From the NCBI GenBank assembly GCA_029884165.1, contig JAOUIH010000007.1:1-64000 (forward strand): a DNA stretch of 64,000 bases, written 5' to 3'. A program made the translations under genes and the position numbers. Below, piece after piece: positions 46,781-56,508 of the stretch; the stretch's first letter is position 1; the number at the start of each line of letters is the position of its first letter. A model generated the notes under the pieces. The model did no database searches and was not told where the DNA came from. It saw nothing but the letters and a program-made list of their open reading frames with translations. The stretch comes from Gammaproteobacteria bacterium (GTDB taxonomy: Bacteria; Pseudomonadota; Gammaproteobacteria; Steroidobacterales; Woeseiaceae).

Positions 46781-49540
46781 TCAGGCGAGCCGCTCGAGTT
46801 TTTCCAGCTGTTCCCCGAGCTGAGCGATCTGCCGTTCGAATTCCGTTACCCGGTCGCGCTCCTGTTGGACAACCTCCGGCGGCGCATTGTTCACGAAGCG
46901 CGGGTTCTCGAGCTTGCCCAGGCAGCGTCCCAGGTCAGCGCGCGCCCGTTCTTCCAGCTTGCGCAATCGCTGGCGTTCCGCGTCGACATCGATCAGCCCC
47001 TTCATCGGCACGAGCAGGCGCATCTCGCCGAGCAGGGCCGTGGCAGCGGCGGGCGCCGATTCGCCGGCTTCCAGGACACGGATCGAATCGACCCGACAGA
47101 CTCGCTGCAGGATGTAGGCATACTCCTCGGCACGGCGCCGATCATCGTCGCCCGCATTCTGCAGGATGACCGCCAGTTGCTTGCCTGGAGAAATATCCAT
47201 TTCGCCCCGGATCTGCCTGATCCCCAGGATGAATTGCATGAGCCATTGCAGCTCTCTTTCGGCCGGCTCGTTGCGTGCGTCGGCGGAGGGCATCGGGAAC
47301 GACTGCAGCATTATCGTGGCGCCCTCGCGACCCGCACGCCTGCCAACGTCCTGCCATATCTCTTCGGTGATGAACGGCATGAGAGGATGCAACGTACGCA
47401 GCAGGCCTTCGAGCACTTCGACAAGCGTCCGCCTCGCGGCGCGCTTCTGTGCGGCGGTCGAATGCTCGGACTGCAGTACCGGCTTCGACAGTTCGAGGTA
47501 CCAGTCGCAGAATTCGTGCCAGGTAAAGTCGTAGATTGCCTGGGCGGCAAGATCCAGGCGGTAGTTGCCGAAATGCTCGTGCGTTGCCCGTACGGCACGG
47601 TCGAATCTCGACCGGATCCAGAGGTCGGCCGCGCTCGGTGAATCCGGCCCCTCGTCCAGCGCCTCGGTGTTCATCAGCACGTAGCGCGAAGCGTTCCACA
47701 GCTTGTTGCAGAAATTCTTGTTGCCTTCGACGCGCCCCAGGTCGAAACGAATATCGCGACCCGTCGTCGCCAGCGCCGCGAACGTGAAGCGCAGCGCGTC
47801 CGCGCCGTATTCGGCGATACCGTCGGGGAACTGCTTCCGGGTGGCTGCCTCGATGCGTGGCCGCAGGTGCTCCTGCATCAGGCCGGTCGTCCGCTTCTTC
47901 AGCAGCGTGTCGAGATCGACGCCCTGGATGAGGTCCAGTGGATCGAGTACGTTTCCCTTCGACTTCGACATCTTCTGGCCATCATGATCGCGGATCAGCC
48001 CGTGTATGTAGATCTCGTGGAACGGCACGTCTTCCATGAACTTGAGGCCCATCATGATCATCCGGGCGACCCAGAAGAAGATGATGTCGAACCCGGTCAC
48101 GAGGACCTGGCCGGGGTAAAAAGTACGCAGGTCTTCACTATCCTCTGGCCAGCCCTGCGTGCTGAACGGCCACAGCGCGGACGAGAACCAGGTATCGAGC
48201 ACGTCTTCGTCCTGGCGGAGCGTGACGTCCTCTCCGAGTTCGTGACGTTTACGGGCTTCCGCCTCGGTTCGGCCGACGAATATGTTGCCGTCTGCGTCGT
48301 ACCAGGCCGGAATCCGGTGGCCCCACCAGAGTTGGCGGCTTATGCACCAGTCCTGGATGTTGTACATCCACTCGTAATAGGTCTTCGACCAGTTTTCGGG
48401 CACGAAACGGATTCGGCCGGACTCGACAGCCTCGATCGCGGGTTTGGCCAGCGGTTTGATCTTCACGTACCACTGGTCCGTGAGATAAGGCTCGACGACC
48501 GCGCCGCTGCGGTCGCCGCGCGGCACGGTCAACGCATAGTCCTCGACCCGGTCGAGGAGGCCGAGAGCATCCAGGTCGGCGACGACCCGGCGCCGGGCCT
48601 CTTCGCGGGGCAGCCCCCGGTAGGCCGGCGGAGCCGAGTCATTGATCGCGGCATCGTCGGTCAGCACGTTGTACAGCGGCAAACCGTGCCTCTGGCCGAT
48701 TTCGTAGTCGTTGAAATCGTGTGCCGGAGTAATCTTCACGCAGCCCGACCCGAATTCCGGATCTACATACTCGTCGGCTATGACAGGAATGCGGCGTTGC
48801 ACGAGTGGCAGGATGATCTCCTGCCCAACGAGATGCCTATAGCGTTCGTCCTCGGGATGTACCGCAACTGCGCTGTCGCCCAGCATGGTCTCGGGCCTGG
48901 TCGTGGCGACGACCAGGTGGCCCTCGCCGGACGCCAGCGGGTAGCGCAGGTGCCAGAGATGGCCGGCTTCGTCGCTCGGCAGCACCTCCAGGTCCGACAG
49001 TGCGGTGTGCAGGACCGGGTCCCAGTTGACGAGGCGCTTGCCCCGGTAGATCAGGCCTTCGTCATAAAGCCGCACGAATACTTCGGTAACGGCCTCGCAC
49101 AGCGCCGGTTCCATGGTGAAGCGTTCGCGGGTCCAGTCCACCGACGCACCCATGCGCCTCAGCTGCCGGCTGATCTGCCCGCCGGATTCTTCCTTCCACT
49201 TCCAGACGCGTCGCACGAATTCTTCGCGACCCAGGTCACGCCGGTTGAGCCCTTCGGCATTGAGCTGACGCTCGACGACCATTTGCGTCGCGATGCCCGC
49301 ATGGTCCGTGCCCGGCTGCCACAACGTCCTGCGTCCCATCATGCGGTGATAGCGGATCAGCGCATCCATGATCGTGTCCTGGAACGCGTGCCCCATGTGC
49401 AGCGTGCCGGTCACGTTCGGCGGCGGAATGACGATGCAATACGGGTCGCCATCTCCGCTCGGAGCGAAATACCCGTTGTCCTCCCACCGGCGGTATTGGC
49501 GTTGCTCTATGTCATGCGGTTCGTACGTTTTGTCCATCAT
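46781..49540 (-). CDS. valS: Valyl-tRNA synthetase
   Basis: Class I synthetase, 919 aa. HIGH-type motif [14 protein letters not shown] lies near residue 48, and KMSKS appears as [15 protein letters not shown]. The CP1 editing domain includes [11 protein letters not shown]. The C-terminal coiled-coil arm ([16 protein letters not shown]...) is complete. It follows holC on the same strand, as in E. coli (pepA-holC-valS). Confidence 0.97.
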   Translation of the reverse strand: MMDKTYEPHDIEQRQYRRWEDNGYFAPSGDGDPYCIVIPPPNVTGTLHMGHAFQDTIMDALIRYHRMMGRRTLWQPGTDHAGIATQMVVERQLNAEGLNRRDLGREEFVRRVWKWKEESGGQISRQLRRMGASVDWTRERFTMEPALCEAVTEVFVRLYDEGLIYRGKRLVNWDPVLHTALSDLEVLPSDEAGHLWHLRYPLASGEGHLVVATTRPETMLGDSAVAVHPEDERYRHLVGQEIILPLVQRRIPVIADEYVDPEFGSGCVKITPAHDFNDYEIGQRHGLPLYNVLTDDAAINDSAPPAYRGLPREEARRRVVADLDALGLLDRVEDYALTVPRGDRSGAVVEPYLTDQWYVKIKPLAKPAIEAVESGRIRFVPENWSKTYYEWMYNIQDWCISRQLWWGHRIPAWYDADGNIFVGRTEAEARKRHELGEDVTLRQDEDVLDTWFSSALWPFSTQGWPEDSEDLRTFYPGQVLVTGFDIIFFWVARMIMMGLKFMEDVPFHEIYIHGLIRDHDGQKMSKSKGNVLDPLDLIQGVDLDTLLKKRTTGLMQEHLRPRIEAATRKQFPDGIAEYGADALRFTFAALATTGRDIRFDLGRVEGNKNFCNKLWNASRYVLMNTEALDEGPDSPSAADLWIRSRFDRAVRATHEHFGNYRLDLAAQAIYDFTWHEFCDWYLELSKPVLQSEHSTAAQKRAARRTLVEVLEGLLRTLHPLMPFITEEIWQDVGRRAGREGATIMLQSFPMPSADARNEPAERELQWLMQFILGIRQIRGEMDISPGKQLAVILQNAGDDDRRRAEEYAYILQRVCRVDSIRVLEAGESAPAAATALLGEMRLLVPMKGLIDVDAERQRLRKLEERARADLGRCLGKLENPRFVNNAPPEVVQQERDRVTEFERQIAQLGEQLEKLERLA

Positions 49541-49651
49541 TTCGCTGCATCGTGTCGTGCGGCCGGCCGGACCCCGGTCCGTTTTCGAATGAGAGGGGTG
49601 TTCCCCCGGCCTGTCGTGTATGGAAAGGGCGCGCCGGGAGCCGGTCAGAGT

Positions 49652-50080
49652 CTACAGTTTGTGGGTTTCGAGAATGTGCCCCAGTTCGCGGTAATGTGCG
49701 TATCGTCTCCGGCTTTCCTGCCGGCCCTGATCATCGGAGGTTACAATCTCGGCAATGCGCGGGAAAGAGCCGCTGTCTGGCGCGGCCGACGGCCCCAGGT
49801 TGATCAGCAGGTCAGAGCCGGTGCCGGCAACCGATACATCGGCAATCGTAACCGGCGCCTGTCCGCTTGCGATTCCAGGACCGACCAGTTCATGGGGGAC
49901 AAAGCTGCCATCGCGAAAGGTCCAGAGCAGGTCGTCGAGCAGCTCCGCGCTGGGCCGGTCCGCCGTGCAAATGTGCACTGTATTCCTGAGCCGGTAAGCT
50001 TTCTCCGCCAGCCGGCAGGCAAATTGCTGCCGCGCGGATTCTCCGGCCGCCTGTAATACGTAAAAGTCGACACGCGCCAT
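49652..50080 (-). CDS. holC: DNA polymerase III chi subunit
   Basis: Chi subunit of the clamp-loader assembly, contacting SSB and DnaX, 142 aa. It shows RVDFYVLQA at the start, LAEKAYRLRNTVHICTAD, LLDDLLWTFRDGSFVPHE and INLGP, all conserved in HolC. It lies 9 bp after pepA and 111 bp before valS. Confidence 0.93.
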   Translation of the reverse strand: MARVDFYVLQAAGESARQQFACRLAEKAYRLRNTVHICTADRPSAELLDDLLWTFRDGSFVPHELVGPGIASGQAPVTIADVSVAGTGSDLLINLGPSAAPDSGSFPRIAEIVTSDDQGRQESRRRYAHYRELGHILETHKL

Positions 50081-50089
50081 GCGGCAGCG

Positions 50090-51586
50090 TCAGGGCAGCG
50101 CCTTGGCCCGGCGCAGCAGGAATTCGGCGAGCATGGGTACCGGGCGACCGGTCGCTCCTTTGGCCTCGCCGGAGCGCCATGCGGTGCCGGCGATGTCGAG
50201 GTGGGCCCATTTCATGCCCTCTGCAAACTTGCCGAGGAAGCAGGCAGCGGTAACGGCTCCGCCGTCGCGCCCGCCGATGTTGGCTACATCGGCGAAGTTG
50301 CTCTTCAGCTGGTCCTCATAATCCTCCGACATCGGCATGCGCCAGCCTAGGTCGTTGGCGCCGACGCTCGAGTCGAACAGCTCCGAGCCGAGCCCTTCAT
50401 CGTTGCTCATGATAGCCGTCATGTGATGGCCGAGGGCGATCACGCAGGCCCCGGTCAGGGTTGCTACGTCGACAATGCTCGCGGGCTTGAAACGGCGCGC
50501 ATAGGTGAGCGCGTCGCAGAGAATCAAGCGGCCCTCGGCATCCGTATTGAGTATTTCGATCGTCTGGCCCGACATGCTCCGCACGATATCGCCAGGACGC
50601 GTAGCCGTTCCACTAGGCAGGTTTTCGCAGGTCGGCACTATCACGTTCACGTTGATCGGCAGCTTGAGTGTCGCAACGGCGGCCATGGTTCCGATCACGG
50701 CCGCAGCCCCGCACATGTCGAACTTCATCTCGTCCATATCCAGGCCGGGCTTGAGGGAAATGCCGCCGGAGTCGAAGGTAATGCCTTTGCCGACGAGGAC
50801 CGTGGGCGCGCCAGACTGAGCGCCCTTGTATTTCATGACAATCAATTTCGCTGGTTCAACCGTGCCGCGTGCGACCGACAGGAAGGAGTGCATGCCGAGC
50901 CGCTTGATCTCCGCCGCATTCAGAACGCGGCAGTCGAGGTTCCGATGTTTTTTCGCGAGCTGCTGCGCTGTTCGCGCGAGGTACGACGGCGTGCAGATGT
51001 TCGGCGGCATGTCGCCCAGTGTCCGGGCGAGCGCCATGCCGTTGACGATTGCGTCGGCATGTTCGCACGCGGTACCCGCCTTGCCGGCGTCGCTCCGGGT
51101 TGCCGCGGCAACGGCGATCTTCTTGAGGGGCATGACCGGCCGCTGCTTCTCGCTCTTCAGGTTGTCGAAGCGGTACAGCTTGTTGCCTATGGTCTCGAGG
51201 GCATAGCGGGTCCGGTAATAGGCGTTCGTGCCCGGGACGTCTTCGAGCGTCAGGTATACAGCGATGTCTTGCAGCTTGCTGTCGCGCAGCGCGTCCATGG
51301 CTGCCGCGACTGCCCTGCGGTAGTTGCGAACGCCGAATTCGCTTTGCTTGCCCATCCCGGCAATCAGCAGTCGCTTCGCGCGAATGCCTTCCGGGGCATG
51401 GCAGACGCTGGCGCTGCCGATCTCGCCAGACACATCGCCCTGCTTCACGAGCTGCGAAATTCGCCCCTTGCATGCCGCATCCAGCTGTTCTGCTACCGCG
51501 CCGAGCCGGCCGTCATCGAAGACGCCTACAATCAGGCAACCGGTCGCGAAGCGGGACGCCGCGCTTGTCGTCGTTACGTATTCCAT
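50090..51586 (-). CDS. pepA: Leucyl aminopeptidase PepA
   Basis: M17 aminopeptidase, 498 aa. The motifs are VGKGITFDSGGISLKP (Lys, Asp, catalytic Lys), EMKFDMCGAAAV and NTDAEGRLILCDAL with the Asp/Glu/Arg triplet. In E. coli this protein also binds DNA at carAB and cer, but that role cannot be inferred here. It leads the pepA-holC-valS unit and is divergent from lptF. A second, more diverged M17 paralogue is at 381-1925. Confidence 0.96.
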   Translation of the reverse strand: MEYVTTTSAASRFATGCLIVGVFDDGRLGAVAEQLDAACKGRISQLVKQGDVSGEIGSASVCHAPEGIRAKRLLIAGMGKQSEFGVRNYRRAVAAAMDALRDSKLQDIAVYLTLEDVPGTNAYYRTRYALETIGNKLYRFDNLKSEKQRPVMPLKKIAVAAATRSDAGKAGTACEHADAIVNGMALARTLGDMPPNICTPSYLARTAQQLAKKHRNLDCRVLNAAEIKRLGMHSFLSVARGTVEPAKLIVMKYKGAQSGAPTVLVGKGITFDSGGISLKPGLDMDEMKFDMCGAAAVIGTMAAVATLKLPINVNVIVPTCENLPSGTATRPGDIVRSMSGQTIEILNTDAEGRLILCDALTYARRFKPASIVDVATLTGACVIALGHHMTAIMSNDEGLGSELFDSSVGANDLGWRMPMSEDYEDQLKSNFADVANIGGRDGGAVTAACFLGKFAEGMKWAHLDIAGTAWRSGEAKGATGRPVPMLAEFLLRRAKALP

Positions 51587-51807
51587 GTGCAGTGTCTGCC
51601 TTATTGCCAGGGGACGCTGACGCCGCCTGGATACCCGGGTTCGCAGCCCTCCAGCGGTGCGCGCCGCTCTTGTTATTCAGATCCGCGCGCTGCGTTGTCG
51701 TGAATCGGGAGGGACTGTCCCGGGAAAATCAAAACCGGTAGTCTACCCGATAAGTCCGACCCGCGTGAATCCTGTTCCCGGGAATTTCAGCAGCTTACGG
51801 CCCCAAT

Positions 51808-52887
51808 ATGCGCATCCTGGACAGATACATACTCCGCGAAGTCGCCCAGACCTGGTTCGCGGTAACCGTGGTGCTGTTGTTCATTCTTCTTACAAACCAG
51901 TTCGCCAAGGTGCTCGGCGACGTGGCGAAGGACAGGCTGCCCAGGGATGCCGTCTTGCAGGTCATCGGCCTGACCGGCCTGCAGTACATGACCATCCTCG
52001 TGCCGATCGGGCTGTTTCTGGCCATCATGCTGGCGCTCGGCCGTCTTTACGCCGACAGCGAGCTGCCGGCGATGATGGCCTGCAGGTCCGGCCCGATGAG
52101 CATATATCGGCCCCTGCTGTGGCTGCTGCTCCCCCTCGTGGCCGGGGTCGGCTGGCTGGCCGTCGACATAGGTCCGCTCGCGCTGACCGCGATCGAGCGC
52201 ATAGGCGTCGAGGCAAGGCGGCAGGCCGATCTCGCCAGTATCGAGCCTGGCAAGTTCATCAGTAACAGTGACGCCGGTGCGGTCGTATATGCCGAGCAGG
52301 TGCTCGGCCCCGGCCGCGTCGCTAACGTATTCGTCCAGCGCAGCGGCGAAGAAGGTCGCATCGAGGTCGTCGTAGCGAAGCGGGGCGAGCAGCGGGACTC
52401 GGACGATCCGGACACGCGTTTCTTCGTTATGTACGACGGTCGCCGCTACATGGGCGTGCCCGGTACCACCCGTTTCAATGTCGTCGAGTTTGCCGAGCAC
52501 GGGCTGCCTTACCGGCTCCCGACAGCCGCCGAGCCCCGCCTGGAAGCGCGCGCGAAGCCGACCCGGGACCTGTTTTCGTCGCGTGACCCCGAGGACGTCG
52601 CCGAACTGCACTGGCGAATCGGCGTTCCCCTGGCGACGCTGGTCCTGGGAATTCTCGCCGTACCCCTGAGTCGCACGAAGCCGCGGCAGGGACGATACGG
52701 GCGCATCGCTGTCGGGCTGCTCGTGTTCATCATCTATTTCAACCTGCTGTCGGCAGGGAAGGCCTGGCTCGAGAAGGAGACGCTGCCGGCAATCGTCGGG
52801 ATCTGGTGGGTGCACGGGCTGATGCTCGCGGTCGCCCTCGGCCTGCTGGGCCTGCAGAACGGCGTGCATCGGCGCTTGTTCCGGTAG
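51808..52887 (+). CDS. lptF: LPS export permease LptF
   Basis: Inner-membrane subunit of the LptBFG transporter, 359 aa. The N-terminus MRILDRYILREVAQTWFAVT is typical, with three membrane segments before and three after a periplasmic beta-jellyroll. The C-terminal segments read GVPLATLVLGILAVPLSRTKPRQGRYG. It couples ATP hydrolysis by LptB (not in window) to LPS extraction. lptG begins 6 bp downstream. Confidence 0.95.
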   Translation: MRILDRYILREVAQTWFAVTVVLLFILLTNQFAKVLGDVAKDRLPRDAVLQVIGLTGLQYMTILVPIGLFLAIMLALGRLYADSELPAMMACRSGPMSIYRPLLWLLLPLVAGVGWLAVDIGPLALTAIERIGVEARRQADLASIEPGKFISNSDAGAVVYAEQVLGPGRVANVFVQRSGEEGRIEVVVAKRGEQRDSDDPDTRFFVMYDGRRYMGVPGTTRFNVVEFAEHGLPYRLPTAAEPRLEARAKPTRDLFSSRDPEDVAELHWRIGVPLATLVLGILAVPLSRTKPRQGRYGRIAVGLLVFIIYFNLLSAGKAWLEKETLPAIVGIWWVHGLMLAVALGLLGLQNGVHRRLFR

Positions 52888-52893
52888 GCTGCG

Positions 52894-53958
52894 ATGGGAC
52901 TGCTGACTCGCTACCTGATGCGCACGATCCTCGCCAGTACGGCGCTGGTGTTGCTCGTGCTGCTCGCGCTCGCCATCCTGTTCGAATTCATCGGCCAGCT
53001 CGACGACGTGCAGGCCGGCTTCGGTATCCCGCAGGCGCTGATGTATGCGGCATTGCGCCTGCCTCAGCTCGCCTTCGAGATGTTGCCCATAGCAGCGCTG
53101 ATCGGCTCGCTGCTCGGGCTCGGCGGACTCGCAACCAGCAGCGAACTGGTCGTCATGCGTTCCGCCGGGGTATCGATCGCGAGGCTGGCGGGAATGGTCG
53201 CGCTGAGCGGCGTCGTGCTGCTCGTGCTGGCCGTCATGGTCGGAGAATTCATCGGTCCGCCGCTCGACTTCTTCGCGCGAAACATGCGCGACGAGGCGCG
53301 ATTCGACCAGGAGGGGGTGGATTTCGGTAACCCGGCCTGGATCAAGGACGGCCCGGTGGTGTTGCACCTGGAGCGGGTCAATTCCGAGTTCGAATTCGGC
53401 GGTGTCTACCTGTTCCGCTTCAACGAGGACAATACGCTGCGTTCGATTGCGCGAGCCGAAAATTCAGGTATCGACGACAACGACCAGTGGATCCTCGAGA
53501 ATTTTCGCGAAACGCGGTTCGAGGACGATGGCGTGCAAGTCGTATCCGCAGAGTTGATGGTCGAGTCGTTCGGCGTGGACAGCGACCTGCTGGGCATCAC
53601 GCTCGTAAAGCCCATCAGCCTGTCGGCGCGAGGGCTGATAAGCTACATACGCTACCTGCAAAGCAACGGGCTGGCGTCGGAGCGTTACGAAATGGAGTTG
53701 TGGTCGAGAATCGCAACCACGACGACGGTCGTGCTGATGCCGGTACTCGCGCTGGCTTTCGTTTTCGGCTCGCTGCGGTCCTCCGGTGCCGGCAGCCGAC
53801 TGATGATCGGTGTGCTCATCGGTCTCGGCTACTATCTCGCCTCGGAAATGCTGTCCAGCTCCGGCCAGGTGTTCAATCTCAACCCGGCCATCGTCACCTG
53901 GATACCGAGCCTCGCGCTGCTGCTGGTAACGCTGTTCGCGCTCAGCAGAGTGCGCTAG
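52894..53958 (+). CDS. lptG: LPS export permease LptG
   Basis: Partner of LptF, 354 aa, starting MGLLTRYLMRTILASTALVL. The segment LPQLAFEMLPIAALIGSLLGLGGLA and ELVVMRSAGVSIARLAG are typical of the family, with a jellyroll and three C-terminal helices. Its TAG stop shares the CTAG tetranucleotide with the stop of the convergent RDD gene. Confidence 0.95.
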   Translation: MGLLTRYLMRTILASTALVLLVLLALAILFEFIGQLDDVQAGFGIPQALMYAALRLPQLAFEMLPIAALIGSLLGLGGLATSSELVVMRSAGVSIARLAGMVALSGVVLLVLAVMVGEFIGPPLDFFARNMRDEARFDQEGVDFGNPAWIKDGPVVLHLERVNSEFEFGGVYLFRFNEDNTLRSIARAENSGIDDNDQWILENFRETRFEDDGVQVVSAELMVESFGVDSDLLGITLVKPISLSARGLISYIRYLQSNGLASERYEMELWSRIATTTTVVLMPVLALAFVFGSLRSSGAGSRLMIGVLIGLGYYLASEMLSSSGQVFNLNPAIVTWIPSLALLLVTLFALSRVR

Positions 53959-54386
53959 GACGCAGCCTGTCGCGGGTAGTAGCGAAGCCGGGTTCCGGAC
54001 AGGCGGTCGTGCCAGCTGAGCCCGTCCCTGTCGACGAGCTGCCACCAGAAACCCATGCCCAGCGCGACCCCGGAGAGCATCGCGGCGAAAAACCGCATTC
54101 CGCACTGGCTTACCGACGGACGGGCGCCATCCGCGGTCTCTATGCGGAGGCCCCAGGACTGCATGCCGAGCGTCCTGCCATGCCAGGCCCAGAAGCCGAC
54201 GAAAAAGACGAACGCTATGATCAGCAGTGTCAGCTGGTAACCACTGTTGCCCGGAGACACCGGCTCGCCGCCGCGCAAGGCGACGAATGGCAGCGTGCCC
54301 AGAAACATCAGGGCGAGCACCAGCAGGCCGTCATACAGCATCGCCCCCAGGCGTCTCAACAGGCTGGCATTCTGCATCGTTGTCAC
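53955..54386 (-). CDS. RDD family membrane protein
   Basis: Small polytopic protein, 143 aa, with two or three membrane segments. RDD features are the N-terminal LLRRLGAMLYDGLLV and FWAWHGRTLGMQSWGLRIET, plus the C-terminal RDGLSWHDRLSGTRL. Function unknown in most members. It is downstream of and 41 bp from the transporter gene at 54428-55750. Confidence 0.88.
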   Translation of the reverse strand: MTTMQNASLLRRLGAMLYDGLLVLALMFLGTLPFVALRGGEPVSPGNSGYQLTLLIIAFVFFVGFWAWHGRTLGMQSWGLRIETADGARPSVSQCGMRFFAAMLSGVALGMGFWWQLVDRDGLSWHDRLSGTRLRYYPRQAAS

Positions 54387-54427
54387 TCTCTCCCGGTCCG
54401 GCGCGGCGCACCGGCGGGCACCGGATT

Positions 54428-55750
54428 TCAGGTTGCGCCGCCATTCGCCTGGGCTACATCGCGCTGATCATACTGTCGGCCGATCCACAACGACAGCCAG
54501 ACCCAGATGGCAGCCAGTGGCACGCAGATGATGGCTATGCCGCTCAACCCGATGCCTGCCAGTGCCCGAATGATCCAGGTTCCGGCCAGGTCTGCGCCGC
54601 GATACACCGCGGTGTCGATGAAATTCTTGGCCTTGTATCGGGCTTCCGGTGAGACGACCGTGTAGAGCATGTCGTTGGTGGGTTTCGATAACCCGAAGCC
54701 AATCGAGCGACGCAGGACCTGCAGTGCGGCGAGTACGGCGAAGACCGGGTGCAGCGCCAATAGCGCGAAGCCGATGATCGAAACCGTCGGCAAGACGGCC
54801 AGGGTAACGCCCAGGCCCAGCCGGTGGACCGAGTAGCGAACGACGAGCAGCTGGCCAATGAACGACAATGCGTTGGTGATGGCGTCGAGCATCGCGAAGA
54901 CCTGCGTCTGCCGGTCCGTATCGGCGAAAGTCTCGCTGACGACCTGGGCCATGTACATGTAAAGCGCGACGCCGAGAAAGTTGGATAGCAACAGGCCGAG
55001 TGCTATCGCCCCGATATACGAGTTCGTCATCATGAGCCTGACGCCGGCCAGCGCGCTGCCGCCGATCGGCTTGTTGCTTTCGACTGCATCGCGCTGCGCG
55101 CCCGATTCGTGCGTGACGGTCCAGTCGCGTAGCCGGTACACGCAGTAAACGGCAACCCCGAGCAATGCCGCGGACAGGGGCAGCAGGTTTTCGAAACCGA
55201 GCGGCACGACGACCAGGCTCGTAACGATGGGGCCGAGCAGTGCCCCGGTGCTGCCACCGGCCGAGATGAATCCGAACAGCCGCCTGCTTTGCTCCTTGGT
55301 ATAGATGTCCGCCATGAAGCTCCAGAACACGGAGACGACGAAGAGATTGAAGACGCTGATCCAGACAAAAAACGACCGGGCGATCCAGACCTGGTCCAGT
55401 CCTCGGGACTGCGCAAAAGTAAACGCCGCGTAGAACGCAAGTATATTGAGCAGGAAGAAGTAATAGACCCATGGCAGAAAGGTCTTGCGCGGGAAGCGGG
55501 AAGCGACCCAGCCGAAAACCGGCGTTGCCAGCAGCATGACGGTAAACGTGCCGGTAAAGAGCCACGGGATGTTATGGACACCGCTGACGATCGCCATGGC
55601 CTCACGGACCGAGCGAAGCATGTAATAGGCGGCGAGCAGGCAGAAGAAATACAGGAACGACCAGCCGACGGCGGCGTACTCTTCACGGCGTACGCCGAGG
55701 ACTTTTTGCACCAGCAGGCCCGGTGGTCGGCTGGAAATATGCTCTGTCAT
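54428..55750 (-). CDS. NTP/NDP exchange transporter family (MFS-like) protein
   Basis: Membrane transporter, about 440 aa with ten to twelve membrane segments. The pattern SFLYFFCLLAAYYMLRSVREAMA and VFWSFMADIYTKEQSRRLFGFISAGGSTGALLGP is typical of the ATP/ADP translocase-like (Npt) family, which is best known from intracellular bacteria and plastids but also occurs in free-living proteobacteria. The ATG at 55750 (MTEHISSRPPG) was chosen. Whether it carries nucleotides here is unknown. Confidence 0.75.
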   Translation of the reverse strand: MTEHISSRPPGLLVQKVLGVRREEYAAVGWSFLYFFCLLAAYYMLRSVREAMAIVSGVHNIPWLFTGTFTVMLLATPVFGWVASRFPRKTFLPWVYYFFLLNILAFYAAFTFAQSRGLDQVWIARSFFVWISVFNLFVVSVFWSFMADIYTKEQSRRLFGFISAGGSTGALLGPIVTSLVVVPLGFENLLPLSAALLGVAVYCVYRLRDWTVTHESGAQRDAVESNKPIGGSALAGVRLMMTNSYIGAIALGLLLSNFLGVALYMYMAQVVSETFADTDRQTQVFAMLDAITNALSFIGQLLVVRYSVHRLGLGVTLAVLPTVSIIGFALLALHPVFAVLAALQVLRRSIGFGLSKPTNDMLYTVVSPEARYKAKNFIDTAVYRGADLAGTWIIRALAGIGLSGIAIICVPLAAIWVWLSLWIGRQYDQRDVAQANGGAT

Positions 55751-55891
55751 CGACCGTCCGATAGTTGAGTTACTGGCGGCGGGGGCCAGCCGACCGGCTC
55801 TTGAGTTACTATCCATGAGTCCCGATAAACGCGCAAGCTCGCCGGCGCCCGGTCAGCTGCGTTCGGGTCCTTCATCTGACAGGGGGTAATC

Positions 55892-56281
55892 GTGGAAGCT
55901 CTAGCAATCGTGACGATCCTTGCTGTGATGCAAACGTTTCTGTTTGCATTCCAGGTCGGCCAGGCCCGGGTGAAACATGGCGTCAAGGCACCAGCGATCA
56001 TGGGTCATGCCGAGTTCGAACGAAGTTTCCGCGTGCACCAGAATACGCTGGAGCAGCTTGTGCTGTTCATCCCATCGCTCTGGATTTTCGGTCACTACGT
56101 TAATGCGCTGGTCGGGGCGACAATCGGTCTTCTGTTCCTAATTGGCCGCTTCGTATATCGCAGCGCATACCTCAAGGACCCCGCATCACGGTCCGCCGGT
56201 TTCATGATCGGCGCCGTTGCGACGATCGCGCTGATGATCGGCGGGCTCGTCGGCGCCGTGTTGGCGATGATCCAGTCCTGA
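55892..56281 (+). CDS. MAPEG family membrane protein
   Basis: Four-helix membrane protein related to microsomal glutathione transferases, 129 aa. The signature ERSFRVHQNTLEQL lies near residue 43, with VGQARVKHGVKAP before it and the C-terminal RSAGFMIGAVATIALMI helix. The GTG start is preceded by AGGGGG at 6 nt. It is divergent from the transporter gene. Confidence 0.88.
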   Translation: MEALAIVTILAVMQTFLFAFQVGQARVKHGVKAPAIMGHAEFERSFRVHQNTLEQLVLFIPSLWIFGHYVNALVGATIGLLFLIGRFVYRSAYLKDPASRSAGFMIGAVATIALMIGGLVGAVLAMIQS

Positions 56282-56289
56282 CGCGTCCC

Positions 56290-56325
56290 GCCCTCGAATC
56301 CGCGCGAAACGGCGAGTTCGAGGGC
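56290..56325 (+). terminator. Hairpin just after the MAPEG gene
   Basis: A 9-bp perfect inverted repeat (GCCCTCGAA / TTCGAGGGC) encloses an 18-nt loop and begins 9 bp after the MAPEG stop. No T-run follows, so it may be a transcript-stabilising hairpin or a weak terminator rather than an intrinsic terminator. Confidence 0.35.
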
Positions 56326-56508
56326 TTGGGATTCGCCTCCCTTTTCGGGGCCGCTGCTTTCCTGTCCGAGCCGGGCAGCGACTTGGGCCTGACGGGCTGC
56401 TCCGCGCAGGAGTCTCCGTTGACGACGTCCGGTTCCCGCGCCTGCCTTGTGTACGGCCCCGCAAGGGGCGAAACTCGCATTCGGAATAGCCGGAACCGGA
56501 GCACAACC

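Noticed and set aside
47867-50056. 729-codon open frame on the plus strand opposite valS and holC
   Set aside because: It spans two real genes on the other strand and has no recognisable domain.
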